A stretch of DNA of 64,000 nt, taken from contig CAVTOA010000003.1 of NCBI GenBank assembly GCA_963736285.1, positions 1,433,831-1,497,830 of the forward strand, in the 5' to 3' direction. The notes beneath the pieces were generated by a model. It was not told where the DNA came from, made no database searches, and saw nothing but the letters and a program-made list of their open reading frames with translations. This document shows, piece after piece, positions 25,708 to 35,157 of the stretch. Each line of letters starts with the position of its first letter. The stretch's first letter is position 1. Both the position numbers and the translations under genes were made by a program. Source of the DNA: CAVTOA01 sp963736285 (GTDB taxonomy: Bacteria > Actinomycetota > Actinomycetes > Mycobacteriales > QHCE01).

Positions 25708-27282
25708 CTATTGACGAGCCCCAGACGCGCGTTCGAAAAGAAAAAAGGAAATTCGGCCTTGACGAATTGTGTTGCTGAGCCGGAATTCATTGCGAAGCAC
25801 GGCGGCCTTGTTGTCCTCTAAACCTTGAGCGGCATCGTTGGAATAGCCTATTCGAACGAGCCATACGCGATCACTGCTCGCCAACGCGTTGTCCACATCG
25901 GCACGATCTCGACCTTGCAAAAGATTGGCGTTTATCAACACATCTTTTGGTTTGGTGGAACCGGAATAGTAGTCATAGGCGTTACGGATATGCCATAAAT
26001 CGCCGCCGGCGAACATTACCGCATCTGAGTTTTTTGCATATGTCGAGAAAACAGCGGGCATGGCGCGCGCGTCATACCCGGAGTGTGCGTGGGGTTGCCG
26101 AATCTTTATGTGTATTGCGCCCACAAAAACCACCGCGATCGCCAGCATCGCGATAACAGCGGGCCACCGGAGGGAAGAAACGGTCTTGCCTGCCAATATC
26201 GCGCAGAATGGCAATACGAAAAGCAAATAGCGTGGATGCCACACCACGACGTTGCCGAAAGTGGAGGCGGTTGCGAGCGCGGCAATGGGAATGGCTGTGG
26301 AGCTCACCAAGAGGAACGTTTTTTCGTTAAGAAACGAACAAGCCACGATTGCCAGGCCCATGGTGACCCCGGCAATCACGCTTGAGCCAAACATTGCGCT
26401 GGGGAACGCGTCAAGGTCGGTCCAGCTCGGCGGTTTCAACCAAGAGATGGTGCTTCGTTGGCCATACCCACGCCAGGCAAGGCACAAAGCCGGCACAGAG
26501 CCCAACCCAGCGGCCGCCAGCCAGGCGATGAACGAAATCCAATGGGATTTCGGGGTCTGTGCTTGGCGGGCAGTGACGCCCGCGGCCGTCAGCGATAGCA
26601 ACAGGGGGCGCCCCGTCTTAGTGGGAATGAGCCGGAGCGCAAGCAATAAACCGTGCGCGAGGAGTAGCACCAGCGCGACGAAATGGGCCGCGCTGAGCGC
26701 GGCAATGGCGAACCCATACCCAACCCACCAATAGCGGTGAGTGTTACCGAGTTTCGCCGGCTCGCTAGCCCGTACAAAAAAGTACGTAGAAAGCACGGCA
26801 AAGGCGATAACAAAAGCGTAGACGCGGACTTCTTGTGCATCTCTGGAGATGGTGGGGATTGCGGCAAATACCAAGCCGCCGCAGAGTCCCGCGCGCCGTC
26901 CAAATAGCCGGGCGGCCAACAACGCGGTCACTGCGACCGCAGCGGTCATTGCGAGAATGGAAGGCATGCGAAGCGACAGTTCCGAGTCGCCAAATACATG
27001 AACCCACGCGTACATAAATGCGTAGTAAGGGAAAATGACGGTATCCCGGTAGTGCATCGCCTCTGTTAACGTGGCCCACGAGCCGTGGACGGTGTCCCAG
27101 GTGGCGAGCTCGTCGCCCCAGAGAGTGGGGGTAGATGCGCGCCACATGAACAGCGCGAAACCAAGGAGTGTGGGGATAGCCATCGGCGTCGCCCGCTTTA
27201 CTAGCCTGCCGGCTCGCGCGACAGGTGCGGAGCGCCGCGGGTGTGAGGTTTGAGACGCGGGGGAAGTCGCGGTGATGGACAC
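25708..27282 (-). CDS. Membrane glycosyltransferase, GT39/mannosyltransferase-like
   Basis: 524 residues with about ten to twelve membrane helices. LWGDELATWDTVHGSW near residue 55 is the acidic D-E loop of the GT-C fold that contacts polyprenyl-phosphate sugar donors; ARLFGRRAGLCGGLVFAAIP and WHPRYLLFVLPFCAILAG are typical of the ArnT/PMT-like family. It probably glycosylates an exported acceptor using a lipid-linked sugar. Base composition looks lower in GC than neighbours. Single gene, promoter region 27283-27406. Confidence 0.85.
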   Translation of the reverse strand: MSITATSPASQTSHPRRSAPVARAGRLVKRATPMAIPTLLGFALFMWRASTPTLWGDELATWDTVHGSWATLTEAMHYRDTVIFPYYAFMYAWVHVFGDSELSLRMPSILAMTAAVAVTALLAARLFGRRAGLCGGLVFAAIPTISRDAQEVRVYAFVIAFAVLSTYFFVRASEPAKLGNTHRYWWVGYGFAIAALSAAHFVALVLLLAHGLLLALRLIPTKTGRPLLLSLTAAGVTARQAQTPKSHWISFIAWLAAAGLGSVPALCLAWRGYGQRSTISWLKPPSWTDLDAFPSAMFGSSVIAGVTMGLAIVACSFLNEKTFLLVSSTAIPIAALATASTFGNVVVWHPRYLLFVLPFCAILAGKTVSSLRWPAVIAMLAIAVVFVGAIHIKIRQPHAHSGYDARAMPAVFSTYAKNSDAVMFAGGDLWHIRNAYDYYSGSTKPKDVLINANLLQGRDRADVDNALASSDRVWLVRIGYSNDAAQGLEDNKAAVLRNEFRLSNTIRQGRISFFLFERASGARQ

Positions 27283-27406
27283 AACTCTCAGGCTAAACCA
27301 CCATCGAAGGCGTTATGTTGTGGCTACTGTCATGCTGAGCTGGCCTCCGACGACCCTGCCGGTGTCGATCTCTGAAGTCGACCAGGTCGATCCCTAGCGT
27401 CGACGG

Positions 27407-27991
27407 TTAGTCCCAGGCGCGCGGATCCCGACCCAGCAGCGCCAGGAGCTGGTCTTGTGGGTCGGGTGAATCCGTCGAGACCGGTTCGGCAAACAACGTG
27501 CTTCCCTGTCGTTGATCTGCTGTTTCTTGCGCGTACTTCAACGCGTGACGCACCGCTGGTTGGTTCATCCGCCCGTCCAGGCCGGCGCCACGGGCTAGAT
27601 CCCAGCCATGCACGGTGAGGTCAAGCAGCATTTGCTCGGCGTACTCACTTGCGGGAACGTCACCAAATGACAGATGGACCGTCGTGTCTTCTTCCGTCTG
27701 CGCCCATGCGGTCATGGATGCCGGGCAGGCTTGGTTCCAGCTCGCCATCGGGTCGCTCTTCAGTACATCGCCGTCATACCGATCTCCTACCCGCGCGATG
27801 GTCTCCCCTCGCAGCAGGTGCGGCACCCAGAGATGCTCACCAGTGATGTGATTAAGCACGTCCCACACCGTCCACAATTCGCACGGACTTGGAGCCGACC
27901 ATCGGTCGGTGGGGATGAGATTGACACGGTCGCTGAACACGGCCGCGGCCGCTGGCATCAGACGTCTGGCAGAAAGCTCCGGGTGGGTCAT
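27407..27991 (-). CDS. TIGR03086-type DinB-like metal-binding protein
   Basis: 194 residues. SPCELWTVWDVLNHITGEHLWV and LLDLTVHGWDLARGAG give the His residues of the DinB/mycothiol-dependent maleylpyruvate isomerase N-terminal fold, with the C-terminal FAEPVSTDSPDPQDQLLALLGRDP typical of TIGR03086 proteins. These may use mycothiol, but the specific reaction is unknown. Single gene between divergently arranged units. Confidence 0.87.
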   Translation of the reverse strand: MTHPELSARRLMPAAAAVFSDRVNLIPTDRWSAPSPCELWTVWDVLNHITGEHLWVPHLLRGETIARVGDRYDGDVLKSDPMASWNQACPASMTAWAQTEEDTTVHLSFGDVPASEYAEQMLLDLTVHGWDLARGAGLDGRMNQPAVRHALKYAQETADQRQGSTLFAEPVSTDSPDPQDQLLALLGRDPRAWD

Positions 27992-28221
27992 AGCGGTTAC
28001 TTACCCATCAGTGAGCTGAGTGAGGCATGTTAGCTACCTGCTGTCGAGTTCGTTGCCGCCTGCTATCCTGTGCAGGTCTAATTCTTATCTGGCGCTCATT
28101 TCGTGATCAGTTATCTGTGATCAGGCGCCTTGGCTCGTTCGAGTTTTGGTCGCATTGGTTGCATCTGGGTATTGGTACCCCTCGTAGACCTGAGACAGCG
28201 GGCCTTATGTGGAAGGTTTTC

Positions 28222-29871
28222 ATGTCTAACGCTGTCCTTGATCATTCTGCGGTGCCCACTGTGCCGTCGTCGGAGTCGACAAAGCCAAACGAAACACCAA
28301 CATTTGCCGCTCTCGGGCTCGCGCCAGAGGTAGTGCAGGCGTTGGCAAAGCGTGGGGTCACGTCGCCTTTTCCCATTCAAGCCGCTGCGATCCCTGACGC
28401 TATCTCTGGTAGAGATGTGTTGGGTCAGGGTCGAACCGGGTCCGGTAAGACGCTGACCTTCGGGCTGTCGCTTCTGTCTCGTTTAGAGGGTGGCTCGACC
28501 CGTTCGCTGCGACCCAGGGGTGTGGTGCTTGTGCCTACGCGCGAGCTTGCGGTCCAAATCAGTGAGGCGCTGGAGCCGTATGGCTCGGTGCTCGGATTGA
28601 GCATCAAAGTTGTGTGCGGCGGCACGTCGATGTCCAAGCAAATCCAGGCCTTGAAGCGTGGCGTCGACATTGTGGTCGCTACGCCCGGTCGGCTGGGCGA
28701 CCTCATTAATAAACAGAAGGCTTGCATTCTCGATGCGGTAGAGGTCGCGGTGCTCGATGAAGCCGACCAAATGGCCGACATGGGCTTCCTGCCCGAGGTG
28801 CGTGCGTTGCTCGACCTCATGCCGCACGACGGTCAACGGATGTTGTTCTCGGCGACGCTCGGACGGGGTGTCGACACCCTGGTAAAGCGCTATCTCACCA
28901 ATCCGGCAACGCATTCGGTGGATCCGGCGGCTGGAGTCTCCGCCACCATGACCCATCATCAGGTGCTCGTGAAGCCACGCGACAAGTCGGCGATCATTGC
29001 CGCCATCGCCGGTCGACAAAGTCGAGCCATCGTGTTCGTCCGTACCCAATTGGGTGCGGACAGAGTCTCGGCTGATTTGCGTGAAGCCGGCGTTCAGGCG
29101 CAAGCGCTGCATGGCGGTATGACCCAGGATGCCCGCACCAAGACCCTGGCCGAGCTTAAGGAAGGGCGAATCCCGGTACTTGTCGCCACAGATGTGGCGG
29201 CTCGCGGCATTGATGTCGACGGCATCGACCTTGTGCTCCATGTCGATCCTGCCGCTGATGCCACCGACTATCTCCATCGCGCGGGGCGGACCGCCCGTGC
29301 TGGGCGTAGCGGAGTCGTGGTCACGTTGGCGTTGCCGCACCAACAACGCAGTGTCGCTCGCTTGCTCACCAATGCGGGGGTCGAGGCTTCGCCGCATGTG
29401 GCGCACGGTGCGTTCGACGAAGCGCTGGTGGCGTTCACGGGAGCCCGCTCGCTGATGGGGATCCAAGCAGAGGTCGCCGCACTTGCGGTGCGAGCCGCCG
29501 AGCGCGAGGTAGTCGCACTTGCGAGCAAGTTGGCGGAGGCGGAGCGCAAAGTAATCTCCATACGCAAGGCAGCAGAAGGTTTGAGCGCTCAAGCGGAGGC
29601 GGAGCTCGCTCGGGGCATCGTGAGCCCGTCCACACAAGATGCGCAGGAGTTTAACAAGAGCCGTGGTGGGGACCGGGGCGGATTCAAGCGTGGACGGCGT
29701 GCCGGCCGGTCGACCGAGCGGCACCATCGCGATCGCAATTCTCGCCATCACGACAAAGACGGTCATGGTAACGGTCACGGCGATCGGGATCGTCCACGTT
29801 CGGCGGCGTCGTCTAAAAAGGACGCCGGACGAGCGGGCGATCGCCCGCAACGGAGATCAAAAAAGAACTAA
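28222..29871 (+). CDS. DEAD-box ATP-dependent RNA helicase
   Basis: 549 residues. Q-motif (FAALGLAPEVVQAL...SPFPIQ), motif I GRTGSGKT, Ia PTRELA, motif II VLDEADQMADMGF, motif III SAT, motif V ATDVAARGID, motif VI HRAGRTARAG are all present. After about residue 440 a coiled region and an Arg/Gly/His/Asp-rich tail (RHHRDRNSRHHDKDGHG) provide RNA contacts. ATG 28222 has GGAAGG 5 bases upstream; the in-frame extension to 28027 lacks homology and may be a leader. Likely roles are RNA unwinding in ribosome assembly or cold adaptation. Confidence 0.94.
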   Translation: MSNAVLDHSAVPTVPSSESTKPNETPTFAALGLAPEVVQALAKRGVTSPFPIQAAAIPDAISGRDVLGQGRTGSGKTLTFGLSLLSRLEGGSTRSLRPRGVVLVPTRELAVQISEALEPYGSVLGLSIKVVCGGTSMSKQIQALKRGVDIVVATPGRLGDLINKQKACILDAVEVAVLDEADQMADMGFLPEVRALLDLMPHDGQRMLFSATLGRGVDTLVKRYLTNPATHSVDPAAGVSATMTHHQVLVKPRDKSAIIAAIAGRQSRAIVFVRTQLGADRVSADLREAGVQAQALHGGMTQDARTKTLAELKEGRIPVLVATDVAARGIDVDGIDLVLHVDPAADATDYLHRAGRTARAGRSGVVVTLALPHQQRSVARLLTNAGVEASPHVAHGAFDEALVAFTGARSLMGIQAEVAALAVRAAEREVVALASKLAEAERKVISIRKAAEGLSAQAEAELARGIVSPSTQDAQEFNKSRGGDRGGFKRGRRAGRSTERHHRDRNSRHHDKDGHGNGHGDRDRPRSAASSKKDAGRAGDRPQRRSKKN

Positions 29872-29881
29872 TGATTGGCCG

Positions 29882-29941
29882 GTCGGATCGTCAGTTGCTG
29901 GTCGCGAGGCCAAGCCTCGCGGTCGCAACGGGTGATCCGAC
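29882..29941. terminator. Long interrupted hairpin after the helicase gene
   Basis: Nested complementary blocks: GTCGGATC (29882-29889) with GATCCGAC (29934-29941), GTTGC with GCAAC, and CGCGAGGC with GCCTCGCG around the loop CAA. No T-tract. It sits 11 bases after the stop and may act as an I-shaped terminator for the helicase and for the convergent gene at 29966. Confidence 0.55.
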
Positions 29942-29965
29942 GAAGTCCGCTGACGCCCAATGTGG

Positions 29966-30430
29966 CTAATCTGCGGTAGCCCGAGTCGCGATCCTTGCGT
30001 GCTTTCGGGTGGTGTAGGTGATGAGCAGTAGGAGGGCTCCGCCGACCACCGCGATGATCTCGGCGACTTCGGCGATCACCTGGGGGGTTCCTGATGCCTG
30101 CTCTTTGAGTCCGAAGAGTCCGGCGGTGATCGAGATCCAAAATGCAATGAGGGTGGCGACACCGAAACCCACTGCGGCGAGTACTGGCAGCCAATGGCGC
30201 CACATCAGCATGACCAACGCGATCACGAGTCCGCCAATCGCGTTGAGCAGGAACAGTGGGCCAATGGTGTGGACGTCTTTGAAACCGTTGTTAGCCCATA
30301 GCTCGAAGTGCACATCCGCCGACAGCAGTACCGCGGCAGCGGTGAGCCCGAGGAGCATGCCGCCTATCACCTCACCTTTTCGAGGTGAGTGTGCTGGGAC
30401 TCGTTCGTCGAGCTGAGTCTGCGGAGCCAT
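29966..30430 (-). CDS. Four-helix membrane protein of unknown function
   Basis: 154 residues. Four hydrophobic segments (GGMLLGLTAAAVLLSADVHF, GPLFLLNAIGGLVIALVMLM, PVLAAVGFGVATLIAFWISI, VAEIIAVVGGALLLLITYT), short polar N-terminus, no cofactor motif. Organisation resembles small integral proteins of the DoxX-like size class but no signature was found. Convergent with the helicase gene. Confidence 0.7.
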   Translation of the reverse strand: MAPQTQLDERVPAHSPRKGEVIGGMLLGLTAAAVLLSADVHFELWANNGFKDVHTIGPLFLLNAIGGLVIALVMLMWRHWLPVLAAVGFGVATLIAFWISITAGLFGLKEQASGTPQVIAEVAEIIAVVGGALLLLITYTTRKHARIATRATAD

Positions 30431-30646
30431 GGTTCCTGTCTCTCGATTACATCAGTCGTTCTGCGGAAAAGTGCATTTTTTTTGGACCTTGCGTTTGCGG
30501 CACGTTCGGCCAGTGCTATTCCATATTTAGCAGGTATTCAGGGCAATATGGAGCTGTTGGTTCGCTAATCTTCATCGAGCCCAAGTCGTGGCCGTTCTTA
30601 GTGCTTAGGAAGACTAGGCGCTCGTCAACAAGTAGAGGAGTCAGGC

Positions 30647-31093
30647 GTGGATGGCAATGTGCCCATTTCCCGGCGAGGAGTGTTGGCGGCCGGGGTAGCC
30701 GCTGTGGGAGCGGCCGCAGTGGCTGGCTGTGGCAACAGCTCGAGCAAGAGCAACAGCCCACTCTCCTCCGGCAGCGGCTCGGTGAACGTTAAGGCGGGCG
30801 AGCGGCTTGCCACCCTTGCGGACATCCCGGTGGGTTCTGCGGTCCCAGCGAAATCTGGTGGCAACCCGATCGTGGTCGCTCAGCCCCAGCAAGGTACGGC
30901 AGCGGCGTTCAGTGCTATTTGTACGCATCAAGGCTGCACGGTTGCACCGGCGGGGAAAGAACTGCATTGTCCGTGCCACGGTTCGGTGTTTGACGCTAGC
31001 ACCGGAAAGGTGCTGCATGGGCCGGCGACCAAGCCATTGCCTGGCGTTGAGGTCCACGTGTCGTCTGGGGAAGTCATCTCTGGCAAAGCCTAG
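30647..31093 (+). CDS. Rieske [2Fe-2S] protein with Tat/lipoprotein signal
   Basis: 148 residues. A twin-arginine signal (ISRRGVLAAGVAAVGAAAVA) ends in a lipobox-like AVAGC, followed by a Ser/Asn-rich linker. The cluster ligands are CTHQGC near residue 89 and CPCHGS near 109, so the domain can hold a 2Fe-2S centre with the second pair of Cys as disulfide. It is exported folded and possibly lipid-anchored. The electron partner is unknown; no partner gene is adjacent. Confidence 0.93.
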   Translation: MDGNVPISRRGVLAAGVAAVGAAAVAGCGNSSSKSNSPLSSGSGSVNVKAGERLATLADIPVGSAVPAKSGGNPIVVAQPQQGTAAAFSAICTHQGCTVAPAGKELHCPCHGSVFDASTGKVLHGPATKPLPGVEVHVSSGEVISGKA

Positions 31094-31207
31094 TGGTTGA
31101 ACTTATTTTCGATGCTTAGAAGTCTTCATCCGTCCACTATGGATGCTAATAGACAGATTTCGTGCCGCCATTGCGCGAAGAATAACCCATCGCTAAGCTG
31201 CCGACGG

Positions 31208-31226
31208 TTAGGTAAGGCTAACTATA
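31208..31226. promoter_or_regulatory. DtxR/IdeR-type iron box upstream of siderophore operon
   Basis: TTAGGTAAGGCTAACTATA matches the consensus TTAGGTTAGGCTAACCTAA at 15 of 19 positions and lies 25 bases before the ATG of the first siderophore gene. Iron-bound repressor would occlude the promoter or start of transcription. Established knowledge: hydroxamate siderophore operons in actinomycetes are controlled this way. Confidence 0.85.
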
Positions 31227-31250
31227 CAAAACCGGAGGTAGCGGCTCGCT

Positions 31251-32876
31251 ATGCCACATGCCCATGCTCCCGAGGCGCCTCCCGGCGTCGGTGACGTACT
31301 AGCCGAGGTGACACTGCCCCCAGTTGAGGTAGCCCCGCACGTGCGGGCCGGGTCGTTGCCACCCGCAGTGAGCCGTCCACCTTTTCCGCGCCCGCACAGC
31401 CGGCCGGCCGGGCCGAGAGCGGACGCGGGAGCAATGTTTGCCGCGAATCCCGCCGGCCTTGCCGAACTGTCTGGGCTGACGGCTGATCTGATTCGGGCGG
31501 CCGGCGCTGGTCTAGGCCAGCGCAGTGGCCCGGTGCCGGCATCGACTCCGGCCGCGTTCGCCGATCAGGTAGGTGCGGACATCAGTGGGCTTTTGCCCGA
31601 GCACGGATGCGGCGCCGCAGCGGTCATTGAGCTGGTGGAGAGGTATGCGGCAGGCATGGTCGATTTGTCACATCCCACTGCGGTTGCTCATCTCCAACCG
31701 CCGGCGCTCGGAATCGCCGTGGCAGCCGAAACGATCGCCGCCGCTTTCAATGCCAGCGTCGACACCTGGGACTCCGGACCCTATGCGGTAGAGCTAGAGC
31801 GTTGGGTGATTCGGGCTTTGGCGCAGCTCGTCGGCTACGGCGTCGATGCCAGCGGCGTCTTTACCTCTGGCGGCACCGCATCGAACCTGCAAGCACTCAT
31901 GCTGGCGCGCGACGCCATCGCGCGCGAACGGTTTGGTGTGGAGGTGGCGGTCACCGGGTGGCCTCCCGATCATCAAGCGGCGGTGTACTGCTCTGAGGTG
32001 GCGCATTTTTCGACGACGCATGCATGCGCGGTGTTGGGGGTAGGAGAGCGCGCGGTCCGTCCCATTCCGGTGGACGATAAATACCAGATGCGCATCGACA
32101 TCTTGGCTGCCGAGTTGTCCAAACTAGACGTTGATGAGGTGCCGCTCGCGATTGTGGCTACCGCTGGGACAACCGACTTTGGCTCCATCGATCCGCTGCT
32201 CGAATGCGCCGCGCTCGCACGTCAGTATCGGACCCGGTTGCACGTGGACGCGGCCTACGGTGGCGGCGCTGCCTTCTCCGATCAGCTGCGGCCCCTTTTA
32301 TCCGGAGTGGACAGTGCGGACACTATTACATTGGATCTGCACAAGATTGGCTGGCAGCCAGCAGCCGCCAGCGTGTTGCTGGTTCGCCAATCGAGCGATT
32401 TCGGCCCCTACCAGCGTCGGATCGCCTACCTAAACCCGGAAGATGACGGCGCGGAGGGCTATGACGGCCTGCTCGGTCACTCGCTCGCCACTACCCGGCG
32501 AGCGGATGCACTCAAAGTCGCCGCGACTTTCTTGGCGCTAGGGCGCAGCGGCTTAGGTTCGCTGTTGGACGCCTGCCACTACCTGGCACGGCATGCGGCC
32601 CGTCGTATTGCCGCACATCCTCAACTGGAACTAACCGCCGGTGCGGCCTTGACGACAGTGGTATTTCGCTACTGCTGCGCGGATTCCGATCGGGTCAATG
32701 GGGCATTGCGCAGACGTTTGCTGCGTAGCGGAACGGCCCTCCTTGGGCGTACGAGCGTGCCCGGTCGGGGCGTGCATTTGAAGCTGACATTGCTCAACCC
32801 CGAAACACGTACTCATGACATCGATGAGTTGCTGGAAACCGTGGCGGAAGCGGGAAGAGAGGAATGCGGGTGCTGA
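31251..32876 (+). CDS. PLP-dependent diamine-forming decarboxylase (DesA/DABA decarboxylase-like)
   Basis: 541 residues, group II decarboxylase. Decarboxylates a basic amino acid (probably lysine to cadaverine, by analogy with DesA) to start hydroxamate siderophore synthesis. SGGTASNLQALMLARDA, HVDAAYGGGAAFSD and LDLHKIGWQPAAASVLLV (the PLP Lys in HK) are present. The first 60 residues are Pro/Ala-rich and not conserved-looking. GGAGG lies 12 bases before ATG 31251. Followed with a 13-base overlap by the synthetase gene. Confidence 0.92.
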   Translation: MPHAHAPEAPPGVGDVLAEVTLPPVEVAPHVRAGSLPPAVSRPPFPRPHSRPAGPRADAGAMFAANPAGLAELSGLTADLIRAAGAGLGQRSGPVPASTPAAFADQVGADISGLLPEHGCGAAAVIELVERYAAGMVDLSHPTAVAHLQPPALGIAVAAETIAAAFNASVDTWDSGPYAVELERWVIRALAQLVGYGVDASGVFTSGGTASNLQALMLARDAIARERFGVEVAVTGWPPDHQAAVYCSEVAHFSTTHACAVLGVGERAVRPIPVDDKYQMRIDILAAELSKLDVDEVPLAIVATAGTTDFGSIDPLLECAALARQYRTRLHVDAAYGGGAAFSDQLRPLLSGVDSADTITLDLHKIGWQPAAASVLLVRQSSDFGPYQRRIAYLNPEDDGAEGYDGLLGHSLATTRRADALKVAATFLALGRSGLGSLLDACHYLARHAARRIAAHPQLELTAGAALTTVVFRYCCADSDRVNGALRRRLLRSGTALLGRTSVPGRGVHLKLTLLNPETRTHDIDELLETVAEAGREECGC

Positions 32877-34540
32877 GAGAAGCGGATATTGCGGCGTGCA
32901 ATGCGTTGCTGCGATGTTGGGTTACAGAGCAAGGCATTCCTGTGCCGGAAACGGGGAGCGTCTCGTTGCCGCTCTCTAACGGGGGCGTAGTGCGGGCGGT
33001 CGTTGAGTATCGGTCCGCGGTTGGGCAGCATCGCTTTGGCGCAGTGCGGCTGGGTGACAGCGCTCCGTCGACGGAGGCGTCTCATGTGGACACTATTGAT
33101 GCGGTGCGCCTTGCCGAACTACTCATAGACGGCGACGGCCAAACCGACTTTGTGTCCCGGGTCGACGACAGCGTACGCCGCGTCGGTCGTTACCTGGTGG
33201 CCCGGCGAGGTGAGACGCACGTGCCAGTGCACAGTCCATTTCTGGCGGCCGAGCAAGACCTCCTGCTGGGCCATCTCATGCATCCCACCCCGAAGAGTCG
33301 GGACGGTCTAAGCGAGACGGAAGACTCGGCATACGCACCAGAGCTGCGGGGCCGATTTCCGCTGCACTGGTTCGCGGTTGATCCAGCCGTGACGACGTCT
33401 GATTCGATATCTTCGCTCGGCGCCATGCCCGCGTTGTTCGCGGAACTGTCTGGTATGGACGATGGCCGCCTGATGGTTCCGGCGCATCCGTGGCAAGCTG
33501 GGGAGCTCGCGAAGCGACCGGCTTTTCAGCAGCTGTTGGCCGCCGGTGCTGTGGTCCCGCTTGGCCCGGCCGGCTCCGACTGGTACGCGACTTCGTCGCT
33601 GCGCACGGTCTACCGTCCAGACTCACGCGTGATGCTTAAGCTGTCTCTTGGTCTGCGCATCACCAACTCGCGCCGGCAGAACACTCTGACGGAGCTGGCG
33701 CGAGGCGTGGAGGTCCATCGCTTGCTGGATTCGGGTATTGATGCTGCGGTTCGTACCGCGTATCCGGAGTTCCAGATCGTGCGCGACCCGGGGTACCTCG
33801 CGGTGTTGACGAACGAGGGGGCGTCGGCCCACCTAGATGTGTCGGTCCGTGATGTGCCAACCGGGCTGACGTCAGCGCGTTGTCTGGCTGGGCTGGTAGC
33901 GCCACAGCCTCATGCCCATACCGCCGCCATCGTGTCCATTGTGGAGCAGATTGCTCATCGTAGTGGGCTCGGTGTGAGCGAGGTTGCCCGCGAGTGGATT
34001 CGGCGGTACGTCGACCATGTGCTTGCACCGATGGTGTTTCTGTATGCCAGCACGGGCATCGGGCTGGAGGCGCATCAGCAAAACACGCTTGTAGTTCTAG
34101 ACGGGGATGGCTGGCCAAGTGGCAGCTGGTACCGGGACAACCAGGGTTATTACTTGGCGTCATCGGCGCTGCCCGCCGTGTTGGCACTCACGGGAGGAGC
34201 AGAGACAGCGTTAGCGCTCGCTCCAGATTCTATTGTGGACGATCGACTGACCTACTACCTGTTGTTCAATCAAGCGCTTGCCCCGATCGCCGCATTGGGC
34301 GCGGCGGGAGTTGCCGCCGAATCAGCCATGCTGGGCGCCCTGCGGGATGGCTTGTCCGAATTGATAGCGCGTGGACACGATACTGCCAGCGGCTTGGTTC
34401 AGCGCTGGCTCACCGCACAAACCCTGCCACGTAAGGCAAACATGGCCACGCGTGTGGCCGGGATCGACGAGGTGCTCGCCCCAATAGACAACCAATCGGT
34501 GTATGTCACCTCGCCGAATCCGTTGCTGGTAAACACATGA
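32864..34540 (+). CDS. NRPS-independent siderophore synthetase (IucA/IucC, DesD-like)
   Basis: 558 residues. ATP-dependent condensation of carboxylate and amine/hydroxamate units. RLMVPAHPWQAGELA contains the conserved HPWQ, TSSLRTVYRPDSRVMLKLSL and GLRITNSRRQN match the ATP/substrate region, and GLEAHQQNTLVVLDGDGWP, WYRDNQGYY the second half of the fold. With the neighbouring genes the likely product is a desferrioxamine/bisucaberin-type hydroxamate; exact product unknown. The gene overlaps both neighbours, supporting coupled translation. Confidence 0.93.
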   Translation: MRVLREADIAACNALLRCWVTEQGIPVPETGSVSLPLSNGGVVRAVVEYRSAVGQHRFGAVRLGDSAPSTEASHVDTIDAVRLAELLIDGDGQTDFVSRVDDSVRRVGRYLVARRGETHVPVHSPFLAAEQDLLLGHLMHPTPKSRDGLSETEDSAYAPELRGRFPLHWFAVDPAVTTSDSISSLGAMPALFAELSGMDDGRLMVPAHPWQAGELAKRPAFQQLLAAGAVVPLGPAGSDWYATSSLRTVYRPDSRVMLKLSLGLRITNSRRQNTLTELARGVEVHRLLDSGIDAAVRTAYPEFQIVRDPGYLAVLTNEGASAHLDVSVRDVPTGLTSARCLAGLVAPQPHAHTAAIVSIVEQIAHRSGLGVSEVAREWIRRYVDHVLAPMVFLYASTGIGLEAHQQNTLVVLDGDGWPSGSWYRDNQGYYLASSALPAVLALTGGAETALALAPDSIVDDRLTYYLLFNQALAPIAALGAAGVAAESAMLGALRDGLSELIARGHDTASGLVQRWLTAQTLPRKANMATRVAGIDEVLAPIDNQSVYVTSPNPLLVNT

Positions 34541-35157
34541 GTGTCATGGCGCAACGTTCACCCGAGGCGTTACCCGACGAATCGGTGTGCGTCCGGTCAG
34601 AGGTCTGTTCCGCGCACACACCACGTGGCTGGTTCGTCCTGCGTCCGGTCAATATCGACCTCGACCTGGACGTGTTGCACGGCTGGATGAATCAGCCGCA
34701 TGTGGCCGAGTATTGGCGCCAAGCGTGGCCACGCGACAAGCTGCGCCGCTACCTGGTACGGCGAGCCGGCAGCCCGAGCTCTCAGCTCTGCCTCGGGTTG
34801 CTCGATGGGTTACCGGTGTCCTATTGGGAAATTTATCGGGCGATCGACGACGTAGTGGGCACGGTGTATTCCGTCGAGCCTGACGACGTCGGGGTCCACC
34901 TATTGATCGGCGAGCCACATCTCACTGGAGCCGGGCTCGGCACTGTCCTCCTCGGAGCTGTCAAAAACTGGCTACTCGACGGTTCGCTCGGCCGGGTCGG
35001 CGGTGGTGAGTACTCCTGCCGGCGGGTAGTAGCCGAGCCCGATGTCCGCAATGTGCGGTCGATTCGTGCGTTTGAGAAGGCGGGGTTTCGAGGTCTATGC
35101 GAGGTCACCTTGCCGGACAAGACCGCGGCTCTGATGGCGGCGGAAAGGGCGAAATAA
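34537..35157 (+). CDS. GNAT siderophore acyltransferase (DesC/IucB-like)
   Basis: 206 residues. Acylates the hydroxylated diamine. The motif LDVLHGWMNQPHVAEYWRQ and PVSYWEIYRAIDDVVG, HLLIGEPHLTGAGLGTVLLG (acyl-CoA P-loop-like turn) and RSIRAFEKAGFRG match the RhbD/IucB acetyltransferase group. ATG 34537 overlaps the synthetase stop (ATGA). The stop is directly followed by the monooxygenase ATG. Confidence 0.9.
   Translation: MSVMAQRSPEALPDESVCVRSEVCSAHTPRGWFVLRPVNIDLDLDVLHGWMNQPHVAEYWRQAWPRDKLRRYLVRRAGSPSSQLCLGLLDGLPVSYWEIYRAIDDVVGTVYSVEPDDVGVHLLIGEPHLTGAGLGTVLLGAVKNWLLDGSLGRVGGGEYSCRRVVAEPDVRNVRSIRAFEKAGFRGLCEVTLPDKTAALMAAERAK

Noticed and set aside
28483..29850. 455-residue ORF antisense to the DEAD-box helicase
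   Set aside because: Shadow of the strongly coding plus-strand helicase; no recognisable motifs and His/Arg-rich composition.
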